In this document: one piece after another, positions 26,401-34,170 of the stretch | Position numbering within the stretch: position 1 is the first letter of the stretch | Layout: each line of letters begins with the position of its first letter | DNA from: JAJYKC01 sp963823105 | GTDB lineage: Bacteria > Acidobacteriota > Terriglobia > Bryobacterales > Bryobacteraceae | Assembly (NCBI GenBank): GCA_963823105.1 | Contig: CAWGKC010000005.1 | Coordinates: forward strand, 62,001-126,000 | Direction of reading: 5' to 3' | DNA length: 64,000 nucleotides | Made by a program: the position numbers and the translations under genes | Notes under the pieces: generated by a model | What the model was told of the DNA's origin: nothing | Database searches by the model: none | The model's input: the letters and a program-made list of their open reading frames with translations, nothing else

Positions 26401-26831
26401 ATTACACCTACAGCGCGGAGTATACGTTGGCGCTGGCCAGTTACTCGCCGGGCTTTTTTGCGGCGGCGGACAACGGAGTGACGGTCGCCGCCGCGCTTGA
26501 CGCTAATAACAAGGCGGTGTCGGCGGCCAATCCGGTGGCGCGCGGGCAGGCGGTGCAGTTGTTCCTGAACGGGTTGGGGCCGGTGAATAACCAGCCGGCT
26601 TCGGGTTCGCCCGCGCCATCTGGCACGAAAGCGGCGACGACGCTCTCGCAGCCCCAGATTGTCATTGGCGGCGCGCAAGCGACGGTGACGTTCAGCGGAC
26701 TGGCGCCGAATTTCGTGGGGCTTTATCAGGTGAACGCGATCGTGCCGGACACGATCCCGTCCGGTCTCGCATCGATGACCTGTTCGGCGGGCGGGCTTAG
26801 CTGCGCTACGGTTTCGCTTCCGGTGAAATGA
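23496..26831 (+). CDS. Secreted subtilisin-like serine protease with PA and C-terminal TIGR03437 domains
   Basis: The 1111-residue protein has a signal peptide and an I9-like propeptide (residues ~35-115). An S8 domain follows with the triad Asp157 (IAIIDTGIDQTHPSF), His230 (LLGHGTAVSSVAAG) and Ser591 (GTSFASPMLAGAAAL). A PA domain is inserted around residues 395-510 (CTGVGAGAFQGAIALVHRGT, SVKVANAQNAGAIGVLLIDN), as in vacuolar-type and lactococcal subtilases. An immunoglobulin-like stretch precedes the TIGR03437 domain near residue 880 (GVVDGASFTRGRAVAPGSIV, LYQVNAIVPDTIPSGL). It should degrade extracellular protein. The frame is intact. It overlaps the convergent hydrolase gene by 26 bases. 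Confidence 0.93.
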   Translation: MMPRYLVPVFAGIIWAAGMLCGAPALKLPASRGYTVILSEPPAVERYPGRVERTRAAAEPYRQHLVQSQNALRAQLESRNVRVLGGVQRVLNAMFIRATESQAAAIRALPGVKAVIPQRRYFLKDALTLSDVQAAWNASAVGGESKAGEGLKIAIIDTGIDQTHPSFQDSALTAPTGFPLCDTQANCAFTSNKVIVARSYVSYLTAGSNPNDPAADSRPDDLSARDLLGHGTAVSSVAAGVATVFDGVTVSGVAPKAFLGNYKVFGSPEVNGTASDAGIIAALDDAIADGMDIANLSLGGPAFYGPLDTGATCGNPPAAACDPVADAVEQAVQNAQIMVIASAGNEGSNGYRYLNGGTPTFGTIASPADAPSAVAAGGLENDVAFASSVQIAGPAVPSNLVSLPGFESADGPEPAAPLTAALVDAVKAGNSDGLLCTGVGAGAFQGAIALVHRGTCFFSVKVANAQNAGAIGVLLIDNGNGVTGWGGLAATTIPAFMLSQTEGASVKTYLDANAGVKATLNPARQEVPSTEAGFIPKAVAPFASRGPATGSSGLKPDVAAVATNFLLAAEDYDPFGILYSAARYSTADGTSFASPMLAGAAALVKQANPGLSPLQIKSALVNTATMSGILDSAGAGAASLDEVGAGLLQAQNAVASTISIVPSSVSFGALAGALPQAQTLTMTNTGSGAVSITITAGQPTGLAGTQVLVNNATSFPLALNAGQSATVSIGLAGSVPSAGRYEGLLTIVGSPVPLHVPYMFLVGDGVPYDVIPVYGQSFDGPIDQQLPAGEGPLIVEVVDRYGAPVLNTPVQWAVTQGGGSVVQDGQSTVNTTIDNGLAFAAVTLGASLGNQEFTATVSGLTIPFSGNARNVPAINPNGVVDGASFTRGRAVAPGSIVSIFGTALADVRAAAFLLPLPLGLDNAAVSFDVPSAGISVPGRFYYASPSQINVQVPWELAGQSSAIVKVIINYTYSAEYTLALASYSPGFFAAADNGVTVAAALDANNKAVSAANPVARGQAVQLFLNGLGPVNNQPASGSPAPSGTKAATTLSQPQIVIGGAQATVTFSGLAPNFVGLYQVNAIVPDTIPSGLASMTCSAGGLSCATVSLPVK

Positions 26832-27744
26832 CCGGGCCGGCGAGAAACTCGCGGATCGCTTGGTTCACCTCCGCAGGCTTCTCGTGGATCACCCAGTGGC
26901 CGGCGTCGGGGAAGCGCCGGATCGTGAGCGCGGGGACGAAGGCTTCGAGGCCATCGAGGTTTCCCGTACAAAGCGCGATGTCTTTCTCGCCCCAGATCAC
27001 GAGCGTCGGGACGCGGACGGTGAAATCGGAGCTGGAAACGAAGCTCGACGCCGGCTCGCCATCGGGCGAGGGCGGGCCGATGCGCGAGGCGCGATAGTAG
27101 TTCAGCCCGCCGGTGAGCGCGCCGGGTTGGGACCATGCCTTCATATATTCAGCGCGGTCGTCTTCGGTGAAGACGCCGTTCTTCAAACCCTCGCCCATGA
27201 CCACGCGCACCAGCGTCGCGTATTCATCGGCGGCGAGGACGGCTTCGGCGCCGGGGCCGCGGAAGGCCAGCATATATTGGCTGGCTTTTTGTTGCGCCCG
27301 ATTGTCGCGCAGCTCGCGGGCGAACATCGCCGGATGCGGCGCGTTGACGATCACGAGTTTCTCGAGCAGCTCCGGGTGGGCGATGGCGAAGGCCCAGGCG
27401 ACGGCGCCGCCCCAATCGTGCCCAACGAGCGTGAATTTGCGGCCGCCGTTTAAGTGAGCGGCCAAGGCGCGCAGATCCTCGACGAGATGTTTGACGGCGT
27501 AGGCTTCCACCTCCGCCGGTTTCGACGATAGGTTGTAGCCGCGCATATCGGGTGCGACGGCGTGGAAATCGGCGCCGAATTCGGCGAGTTGATTTTTCCA
27601 CGCGTACCAGAATTCGGGGAAGCCGTGCGCGAAGAGGATTAGGGGGCGGGCGGAGCCGCCGGAGTGGACATAATGCAGCCGCATTCCGTTGACATCCGCA
27701 AAGTCCTCGCGCGGCGCGGGCATAAAATCTTGAATCCGAGTCAT
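26806..27744 (-). CDS. Alpha/beta hydrolase, epoxide-hydrolase-like
   Basis: The start is placed at the ATG at 27742-27744, giving MTRIQDFMPAPREDFADVNG; an ATG eleven codons upstream is also possible. The product of 312 residues has the oxyanion motif HGFPEFWYAW, the nucleophile elbow GHDWGGAVAWAFA with Asp as nucleophile, and the closing His in DAGHWVIHEKPAEV. An Asp nucleophile in this context is typical of soluble epoxide hydrolases and haloalkane/fluoroacetate dehalogenases. The substrate is undetermined. Cytoplasmic. It is divergent from amt and convergent with the subtilase. Confidence 0.88.
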   Translation of the reverse strand: MTRIQDFMPAPREDFADVNGMRLHYVHSGGSARPLILFAHGFPEFWYAWKNQLAEFGADFHAVAPDMRGYNLSSKPAEVEAYAVKHLVEDLRALAAHLNGGRKFTLVGHDWGGAVAWAFAIAHPELLEKLVIVNAPHPAMFARELRDNRAQQKASQYMLAFRGPGAEAVLAADEYATLVRVVMGEGLKNGVFTEDDRAEYMKAWSQPGALTGGLNYYRASRIGPPSPDGEPASSFVSSSDFTVRVPTLVIWGEKDIALCTGNLDGLEAFVPALTIRRFPDAGHWVIHEKPAEVNQAIREFLAGPVISPEAKP

Positions 27745-27782
27745 AGAAATTTTCGCTTTGCGCGAGGCTCCATCCATCGAGG

Positions 27783-27790
27783 ATTATAGT
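27783..27790. promoter_or_regulatory. Overlapping -10-like elements between the divergent hydrolase and amt genes
   Basis: The sequence reads TATAAT on the minus strand (27783-27788) and TATAGT on the plus strand (27785-27790). The two start codons are only 51 bases apart. The minus element fits a leader of about 30 bases for the hydrolase. The plus element is so close to the amt ATG that amt would be leaderless or begin further in. No good -35 box or NtrC/sigma-54 box is visible. Confidence 0.3.
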
Positions 27791-27795
27791 AAGTT

Positions 27796-29211
27796 ATGCC
27801 TCGAAGCGCCTTGCGGCCAATTCTCCGTAAAGTGGGTCCGGTTTTATGCGCGGCGGCCGCCGCGGTGAGCGTTCACGGCCAGACGATTCCCCCTGCGACG
27901 GAAGCGCGAATCACGGCGCTCGAAGGGGCGGTGAAGTCGGCGCAGAGCGCGGGCGACAATGCCTGGATGCTGGTGAGCGCGGCGCTGGTGTTGATGATGA
28001 CCGGCCCGGGCCTGGCGCTTTTCTATGGCGGTTTGGTGCGCCGCAAGAACGCGCTGAGCACGATGATGCACAGCTTCATTCTGATGGCGGTGGTGACGGT
28101 GCTTTGGGCCGTTTTCGGCTACAGCCTCGCCTTCGGCGGCGGGAGCGCGTTCATCGGCGATTTGCGCTACCTGTTTCTGAATAACGTGGGCGCGGCGCCC
28201 AACCCCGATTACGCCGCGACGATTCCGCAGCAGACGTTCATGGTCTATCAGTTGATGTTCGCCATCATCACGCCGGCGTTGATCTCCGGCGCCTACGCGG
28301 AGCGCATGAAGTTCTCCGCGATGCTGCTGTTTACGGCGCTTTGGTCGACGATCGTCTACTTCCCCATGGCGCATATGGTTTGGGGTAAAGACGGTTTTCT
28401 CAACGCGTCGCTGGGCGGCAAGGTTCCCTGCTACGACTTCGCCGGAGGGACGGTGGTGCATATCACCTCCGGGGTGTCGGCGCTGATCTGCGCGCTTTAT
28501 TTGGGCAGGCGCAAGGGATATCCAAAGGAGCCGATGAAGCCGCACAACCTGACCTACAGCTTCATCGGCGCGTGTCTGTTGTGGGTGGGCTGGTTCGGGT
28601 TTAACGCGGGGAGCGCGTTGGCCGCGTCGCCGCTGGCCACCAGCGCATTCGTCGCCACGCATTTCGGCGCGGCGGCGGCGGCGCTCGGTTGGATTCTCGC
28701 CGAATGGATCCATAACGGCAAGCCGAGCATGTTGGGCGGCATCTCCGGAGCGGTGGCGGGCCTGGTGGCCATCACGCCGGCCTCGGGCTTCGTCAAGCCT
28801 TTTCCGGCGCTGCTGATCGGATTCCTCGCCGGCATCGTGTGTTTTCTGATGGTGGCTTTCGTGAAAAATCGCTTCGGCTACGACGACAGCCTGGACGCCT
28901 TCGGAGTACACGGAATCGGCGGCACGTTGGGGGCGATCCTCACCGGTGTCTTCGCCACCAACGCCGTGAACGATGGGTTCAAGGACGCCAGCGGCAAAAC
29001 GATCGCGCTCGGCTGGGTGGATGGCAACGCGCATCAGGTGCTGAATCAAATGGGCGGCGTGGCGATCGCCTGGGTGCTAGCCATCGTGGGATCGGTGGTG
29101 ATCCTCAAAATCTGCGACATGGTAATGGGTCTCCGCGTCACGGACGAGGAGGAAGTGGAAGGGCTGGACATCAGTCTCCATGGCGAAGAAGGTTATAATT
29201 TCGAGTCGTAG
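27796..29211 (+). CDS. amtB: Ammonium transporter (Amt/MEP/Rh family)
   Basis: The 471-residue protein has a signal-like N-terminus followed by eleven hydrophobic helices. The twin histidines of the conduction pore are in GGTVVHITSG and DDSLDAFGVHGIGG; ISGAYAERMKFSAM and WVGWFGFNAGSA are further family marks. It conducts ammonium across the inner membrane. An extra ~60-residue periplasmic region (VSVHGQTIPPATEARITALE) precedes helix 1, as in many non-enteric Amt proteins. The PII gene begins 18 bases after its stop, and the C-terminal tail (KICDMVMGLRVTDEEEVEGL) is the PII-gated region. Confidence 0.96.
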   Translation: MPRSALRPILRKVGPVLCAAAAAVSVHGQTIPPATEARITALEGAVKSAQSAGDNAWMLVSAALVLMMTGPGLALFYGGLVRRKNALSTMMHSFILMAVVTVLWAVFGYSLAFGGGSAFIGDLRYLFLNNVGAAPNPDYAATIPQQTFMVYQLMFAIITPALISGAYAERMKFSAMLLFTALWSTIVYFPMAHMVWGKDGFLNASLGGKVPCYDFAGGTVVHITSGVSALICALYLGRRKGYPKEPMKPHNLTYSFIGACLLWVGWFGFNAGSALAASPLATSAFVATHFGAAAAALGWILAEWIHNGKPSMLGGISGAVAGLVAITPASGFVKPFPALLIGFLAGIVCFLMVAFVKNRFGYDDSLDAFGVHGIGGTLGAILTGVFATNAVNDGFKDASGKTIALGWVDGNAHQVLNQMGGVAIAWVLAIVGSVVILKICDMVMGLRVTDEEEVEGLDISLHGEEGYNFES

Positions 29212-29229
29212 GCCGAGCGAAAACACTCC

Positions 29230-29568
29230 ATGAAAAAGATCGAAGCCATCATACAGCCGCACAAACTCGAGGACGTGAAGAACGCGCTGACTGGGATTGG
29301 AATCGAGGGAATGACCATCGGCGAGGTGCGCGGCCACGGGCGCCAGAAGGGCCACAAGGAAGTATATAGGGGTATGGAGTATATGGTCGATCTGCTGCCG
29401 AAGGTGAAGGTGGAGATGGTGGTGCCGGACGCGCGGGTGGAGGAGGCGATCCAGGCGGTGCTGGGGGCGGCGCGGACGGGCAAGATCGGCGACGGGAAAA
29501 TTTTCGTCTACGACGTGCAGGAAGCGATTCGCATCCGTAACGACGACCGCGGCGAAGGGGCGCTCTAG
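29230..29568 (+). CDS. glnB: Nitrogen regulatory PII protein
   Basis: The 112-residue, full-length protein starts MKKIEAIIQPHKLEDVKNAL. The T-loop reads GRQKGHKEVYRGMEYMVDLL; Tyr51 in RGMEY is the uridylylation site used by GlnD. VEEAIQAVLGAARTGKIGDG is the second PROSITE-type signature with the ATP/2-oxoglutarate site. It would plug AmtB when nitrogen is plentiful and signal 2-oxoglutarate/ATP status. Adjacency to amtB makes it GlnK-like in context. GlnD starts twelve bases later. Confidence 0.97.
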   Translation: MKKIEAIIQPHKLEDVKNALTGIGIEGMTIGEVRGHGRQKGHKEVYRGMEYMVDLLPKVKVEMVVPDARVEEAIQAVLGAARTGKIGDGKIFVYDVQEAIRIRNDDRGEGAL

Positions 29569-29580
29569 CCCGCGCACGGC

Positions 29581-31925
29581 GTGATACGGCTGGAGTTGGA
29601 AAAGCGGAGCGCGCTGGCGGACGCCCTGGTTTCGGCGACGGCGGCCCGCGCGAGGCTTCGCTCCACCGTCGTCGCGGTGGGCGGGTATGGCCGCCGCGAA
29701 CTGTTTCCGTTCTCCGACGTGGATTTGCTGTTGTTGTCCGAGACCGCTCCGCCGGCGGAGGCCGAGCGCAAGGCGACCGGCGAATTTATCCGCGATTTGT
29801 GGGACGCCGGGCTGCGAGCCAGCCAGTCTGTCCACACGGCCGCCGAATGCTGCGAGGTGAGGGAGGGCAATCTTGAGCTGACGATCAGTCTGCTCGACAG
29901 CCGCTTCGTAACGGGCGAGCGGGCGCCGTATGACGCGCTTGAAAAACGATTCGCGAAATTTCTGGCCGGGGAACGGGCCAGTATCGTCCGGCACCTTTGC
30001 GCGATGACGCGCGGGCGCCATCAACGCCACGGGGACACCATTTATATCCTGGAGCCGAATATCAAGGAGCACCCCGGCGGGCTGCGCGATCTGCATACGC
30101 TGCGCTGGATGCGGCGGCTGGGAGCGCGCGTGGAGGAGAATCTGGAAGCGGAGGAGGAGTTTCTGTTTTCGGTGCGGATTTTTCTCCACCAGCGCTATGG
30201 CCGCGACAATAATCTGCTGAGCTTCGAGGCGCAGGAGGCGATCGCGGCCGATCCGGCGGCGTGGATGCGGGAGTATTATCGCAACGCCCGCGCCATTTTT
30301 CGCGCCACCGTTCGCGCGCTTCGCCACGCGGAGGAGGAAGGCGCGGGGCTGCTGACACAATTTCGCGAGCGCCGCGGCCGCCTGTCCAACGCCGATTTCA
30401 CGGTGGTGCGCGAGAGGGTTTTACTGCGCGAGCCGGGTTTGTTTCAAAGCGATCCGGCGGCGATGTTCCGGCTGCTGGAATTTGTGGCGCGGCACGGCCT
30501 GGCGCTGGCCCCGGATACTGAAAAACGTTTGAGCGACGCGCTGCCATCGCTCGCCGGAGCCGGTTCGTGGTGGAAGCCGCTGCACGCGGTCCTGGAATCG
30601 CCCGGCGCGGCGACGGCATTCCGCGCGCTGCACGAAGCGGGACTCATGCCCGCGCTGGTACCCGAGTGGAAGCGCATCGACGCGCTGGTGGCGCGCGACT
30701 TTTATCACCGCTATACGGTGGACGAACACACCATCGTCGCGCTGGAAAGCCTGGCGGCATTGAGCGCGAGCGAAGATCCGGCGCGGCGGCGTTTCGCGGA
30801 TCTGATGGCGGAAGCGGGAGATCTGTCCGCGCTGCGGCTGGCTCTTCTCCTGCACGACATTGGCAAGGGAGGTGGCACAGGAGAACACGCGGGCGAATCG
30901 GCGCGTATCGCGGCGGAGGCCCTGCGGCGGATGGACGCACCGGAGGAGGTGAGCGCCGCGGCATTGTTTTTGATCGAGCGCCATCTGGACCTGTCGGCGG
31001 TGATCGATTCGCGCGATCTGGACGATCCGGCCACCGCGCGCATCGTGGCCAAGCGAACGGGTTCGATCGAACGTCTGCGCCTGTTGACGCTGATGACGTA
31101 TGCCGACATCAGCGCGGTGAATCCCACGGCCATGACGCCGTGGCGGCTGGATCAATTGTGGCGGCTGTATCTGGTGGCGCACGAGGAATTCACCAGAGAG
31201 CTGCAATCGGAACGTATCGGCCCACGGGAGGCCGGGTCCGGCGACGGCGTTTCTAGAAGGCTTCCCCACGCGGTACGCGCGAACGCACTCGACGGACCAG
31301 ATTCTCCAGCACGCCGCGCTGGCCGCCGCGGTTCCCGCACGCGGAGCGGCGGCGCAAATCGATCGCGAGACGGGCTATTTTCGCGCCGTCGTCGTATCGC
31401 GCGACCGCCGCGGATTGCTGACGGCGCTCTCGGGAGCGATATCGAGCTTCGGGCTGGCCATCTCCAAGGCCGAAGCGTTTTCGAACGCCGCCGGCGCCGG
31501 GCTGAACATCTTCGCCTTCTCCGATCCGCATCGTACGCTGGAGTTGAATCCGACCGAGGTGGAGCGCTTGCGCGAGACGCTGGTGAGCGCGGCCACCGGG
31601 GCGGTGGACGTGGAGAAAATGCTGAAGGTGCGTCCGCGAGCGAAGCCGTTCCGGGCGGGCGCGATGGAGCCGTCGGTGCGCTTCAACGAGGAAGCCTCCG
31701 ACACTGCGACGCTGATCGAGATCGCGGCGGCGGACCGTCCGGGTTTGCTGCACGCGCTGGCATCGGCGTTGTCGGGCTTCGGCCTGAACATCGAAGTGGT
31801 GCTGATTAATACGGAAGCGGGCAAGGCGTACGACGTGTTTTACGTGACGCGTAACGGCGCGAAACTGGCGCCCGCGGCCGAGGATGAATTAAGGGCGGCG
31901 CTGCTCAGGGCCGAGCGCGGGCTGA
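29581..31925 (+). CDS. glnD: PII uridylyltransferase / uridylyl-removing enzyme, interrupted by frameshifts
   Basis: A GTG twelve bases after the PII gene begins the frame. The nucleotidyltransferase site (VAVGGYGRRELFPFSDVDLL) is near residue 35-55, then the central helical domain (YILEPNIKEHPGGLRDLHTL) and the HD hydrolase site LLLHDIGKGGGTGEHAG. Near 31240-31250 one extra base shifts the frame; the following frame resumes at FLEGFPTRYART and carries two ACT domains (RRGLLTALSGAISSFGLAIS and DRPGLLHALASALSGFGLNI). That frame stays open to 32212, but a second one-base fix near 31910 would end it RASAG-stop at 31925, just short of hipA. It modifies PII according to glutamine level. Restored length about 780 residues. 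Confidence 0.85.
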
Positions 31926-31942
31926 GGCTGCGCCTGAGACGC

Positions 31943-33277
31943 TTACGGCTTGGGAGTGCGAGACGAAACGCGCCGTCTGGCTTTCGCGGAAGCTGGCGAA
32001 GTTTTTGCGGACGGCCCGATAGCTCCGCGTTTCAGCGCCGCTTTCAGATCTTCGTGTTCGAATGCCGACGCCATGCGGTCGATCTCTCCGGCGGCGAGGC
32101 CAAGCTTCGCGGCTTCCTTTCGCCACGATGCAACCGCCCGCCCAACCTGCGCGGCGATCTTATTCGCCTCCGGCGGCTCAAGTTCGAAGTACGCGGCGAC
32201 CTCGAAGGCTAATGGCAGCGAGGCCGTGGTGTCGTTCAGATCGATGGCCGTCGACAGAACGCGCGGCTTGATATCGGTGGGCGTGGGATTGAGATCGTAC
32301 GCCGGCGAGAGCCTCCATCCGGCGGGACCGCTCCACAGAAAGCCGTGATTCCGGAGATGGTCGTCTGTATTCGAAATCAGGATGTTGAAGACAATCCGCC
32401 GCCACAAGGCATGCATATCTTCCTTCGGCGCGGCGCCGTGCCGGCGTAGAACATCCACGAATTCCAGATAGCTGCGCGTCTCGTTGTCGCTCGCATCCAA
32501 CATGCTCATCGCCGACAGGAACGGCAGACGCGTTTCGCGGTCCCGATCGAAACGGCGCAGCAGGAGAACGGACTTGCCGGCCGCAGTTTCAAGCCGCCAA
32601 CCGGGCACCGGAATGCCGGATTTCGCCGCGAGAGTAAGAGCCACGGCCTCCCAGAGGACGGTATTCACCTCGTCCGATTGGTTTGGAAACTTGGCGATCG
32701 CGAGATGGCCGTCGCGGTCCCGGACCGATGCCTTCGGACGGGCGCCGCCGAGCGACGATCCGGGCGCCAGCAGCAGTCGCAGATCCTCGTCGCTATCGGT
32801 GTCGTTCAGAACATGCCCAGCCGCGGAAAGAAGGCGCGGCAGTTCGATTAGAGGCGGGATCCTCGCCGGTCCGTAGCCGGTCAGAAACGGCCCTCCCTCG
32901 CGTTCGGCGAAGCGCAGCGCGCCCTGACGCGCTTCGTCGTCCACTCCGAGCAGGTAGTCCATTTCCCGCACATGTCGCGGTGTCTCTCCTTGACGTTCCG
33001 CGCGCCGCCGCTCGGCCCGCCGCATCAGAACCCGGCCCCATCGATCGGGAGCGGAATCGCCGATGGCTCCGAACAGCGGTTTTCCTGGCGGCGTGTGAAA
33101 TGGGCCCGGCCCGAGCTTCAAGGCCGGCTCAAGGGAGAACCGCTCCGGATGAGTGAGCCAGTTTCTGTCGTATTCAAAGCTGGCGCTCTCCCTCTCGTTG
33201 CGCACGCGTGGCCACAACCGGCCCACCAGATGCGGGGTTCCTTGCAGGTCGGCGTAGACGAAAACTTCGCGCTCCAT
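31943..33277 (-). CDS. hipA: HipA-type serine/threonine kinase toxin
   Basis: The 444-residue protein has the N-terminal HipA domain (VFVYADLQGTPHLVGRLWPR), the P-loop-like GSSLGGARPKA, the kinase-core lysine in HLAIAKFPNQ, the catalytic loop NILISNTDDHLRNHG and the metal-binding LSPAYDLNP. In E. coli HipA phosphorylates glutamyl-tRNA synthetase and causes persistence; longer N-terminal variants like this one may have other targets. Its ATG overlaps the hipB stop (TAATG at 33275-33279), so the pair is translationally coupled. All kinase residues seem intact. Confidence 0.9.
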   Translation of the reverse strand: MEREVFVYADLQGTPHLVGRLWPRVRNERESASFEYDRNWLTHPERFSLEPALKLGPGPFHTPPGKPLFGAIGDSAPDRWGRVLMRRAERRRAERQGETPRHVREMDYLLGVDDEARQGALRFAEREGGPFLTGYGPARIPPLIELPRLLSAAGHVLNDTDSDEDLRLLLAPGSSLGGARPKASVRDRDGHLAIAKFPNQSDEVNTVLWEAVALTLAAKSGIPVPGWRLETAAGKSVLLLRRFDRDRETRLPFLSAMSMLDASDNETRSYLEFVDVLRRHGAAPKEDMHALWRRIVFNILISNTDDHLRNHGFLWSGPAGWRLSPAYDLNPTPTDIKPRVLSTAIDLNDTTASLPLAFEVAAYFELEPPEANKIAAQVGRAVASWRKEAAKLGLAAGEIDRMASAFEHEDLKAALKRGAIGPSAKTSPASAKARRRVSSRTPKP

Positions 33278-33616
33278 TACTTGCCGGTCTTCGGCGGGCG
33301 GGTGAGGCGGATGCGTTGCGGCAGGCGCTCCTCGTCGAGCTCAAGCCCTATGGCATCGTGACGAGGGTCGGCGACAGTCGGCGAGACGGCCTATCATTCC
33401 CAGTGCGAAGAGGACGGTCGAGTATTTTCCGAGCGAAACGCCGGGGTCGCCCTTCTCTATTTTGTTTAGGGTCATCCGGCTCATCGAGGCCCGCTCGGCC
33501 AGGATCGCGACGGGAATGCGCCGTCGCCGCCGGGCGTCGCGAATATCGTGCCCCAGCTTCCGCAGCGCCCTGGAGACGGGGAGGGGGATCGTCTTCGAGG
33601 TTTTAATAGCGTCCAT
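33277..33616 (-). CDS. hipB: HipB-like XRE-family antitoxin, interrupted by one frameshift
   Basis: The first frame gives an HTH_XRE domain (ALRKLGHDIRDARRRRRIPV, then LAERASMSRMTLNKIEKG) and breaks after IGRLAD. Removing the A at 33376 yields VADPRHDAIGLELDEERLPQ and a proline/lysine-rich tail ending in TAA at 33277-33279, which overlaps the hipA start exactly as expected for this family. Restored length is about 112 residues. It should neutralise HipA and repress its own promoter. As read, the protein would be 91 residues with a wrong tail after a complete DNA-binding domain. Confidence 0.8.
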
Positions 33617-33658
33617 GTTTATATACTATACGCATATTAACGTACGAAAGTATGGACG
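33610..33658 (-). promoter_or_regulatory. AT-rich hipBA promoter with inverted arms
   Basis: A strikingly AT-rich island lies between hipB and the GNAT gene. The 7-base arms cgtccat (33610-33616) and atggacg (33652-33658) face each other; one arm contains the hipB start codon. Between them, on the minus strand, TATAGT and TATATA are candidate -10 boxes. The arms may be HipB operator half-sites, but their spacing of 35 bases is larger than the E. coli TATCC-N8-GGATA pattern. Confidence 0.4.
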
Positions 33659-33687
33659 TTAAGAAAGGCGAGAGATCCCGGTCGCGG

Positions 33688-34152
33688 TTATCGTTTCACT
33701 TCAAGAACGTACTGGTAAAACTCCGTCTCGCGTTTGTAGCCGAGGCTTTCGTACAGCGCCTGGGCGTTTAGGTTGTCGACGGCGGTGGACAGGATCAGTT
33801 CGCAGGCGCGGCTTTCGAGGGCGAGGAGGCGGGCGCGTTCCATCAGCGCTTTGGCCACGCCATTGCGGCGCGATTCGGGGGCGACGAACAGGTCGTTCAG
33901 CAGCCAGGCCGGTTTCATTCGCGTCGAAGAAAAGATGGGGTAGAGCTGGAGGAAGCCGAGGCTGGTTTCGCGGCTGCCGGAACCTTCGACGGCGAGGAAG
34001 ATGTAGGAGTCGCCGCGTTCGAGACGGGCGGAGACGAACTGGCGCGCGCCGTCGGGATCGGGCGATTGGGCGTAGAACTGGCGGTACTGGTCGAACAGCG
34101 GCGCGGCCAGGGAGAGATGGCGCGGATAGGCGCGGATGATCTGCACATCCAC
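33688..34152 (-). CDS. GNAT-family N-acetyltransferase
   Basis: The 154-residue protein has the acetyl-CoA-binding motif APESRRNGVAKALMERAR (R/Q-x-x-G-x-A form) after the strand WLLNDLFV, and a C-terminal ALYESLGYKRETEFYQYVL, the usual GNAT end. It would transfer an acetyl group to a small molecule or protein amine in the cytoplasm. The substrate cannot be inferred. Start at an ATG; length is normal. It lies between hipBA and the amidohydrolase gene on the same strand. Confidence 0.88.
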   Translation of the reverse strand: MDVQIIRAYPRHLSLAAPLFDQYRQFYAQSPDPDGARQFVSARLERGDSYIFLAVEGSGSRETSLGFLQLYPIFSSTRMKPAWLLNDLFVAPESRRNGVAKALMERARLLALESRACELILSTAVDNLNAQALYESLGYKRETEFYQYVLEVKR

Positions 34153-34170
34153 TAGTCTGCGCCAAATCGG

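Noticed and set aside
27844..29049. Open frame of 401 codons on the minus strand
   Set aside because: It mirrors the ammonium transporter, and is rich in His, Arg and Gln with no recognisable domain.
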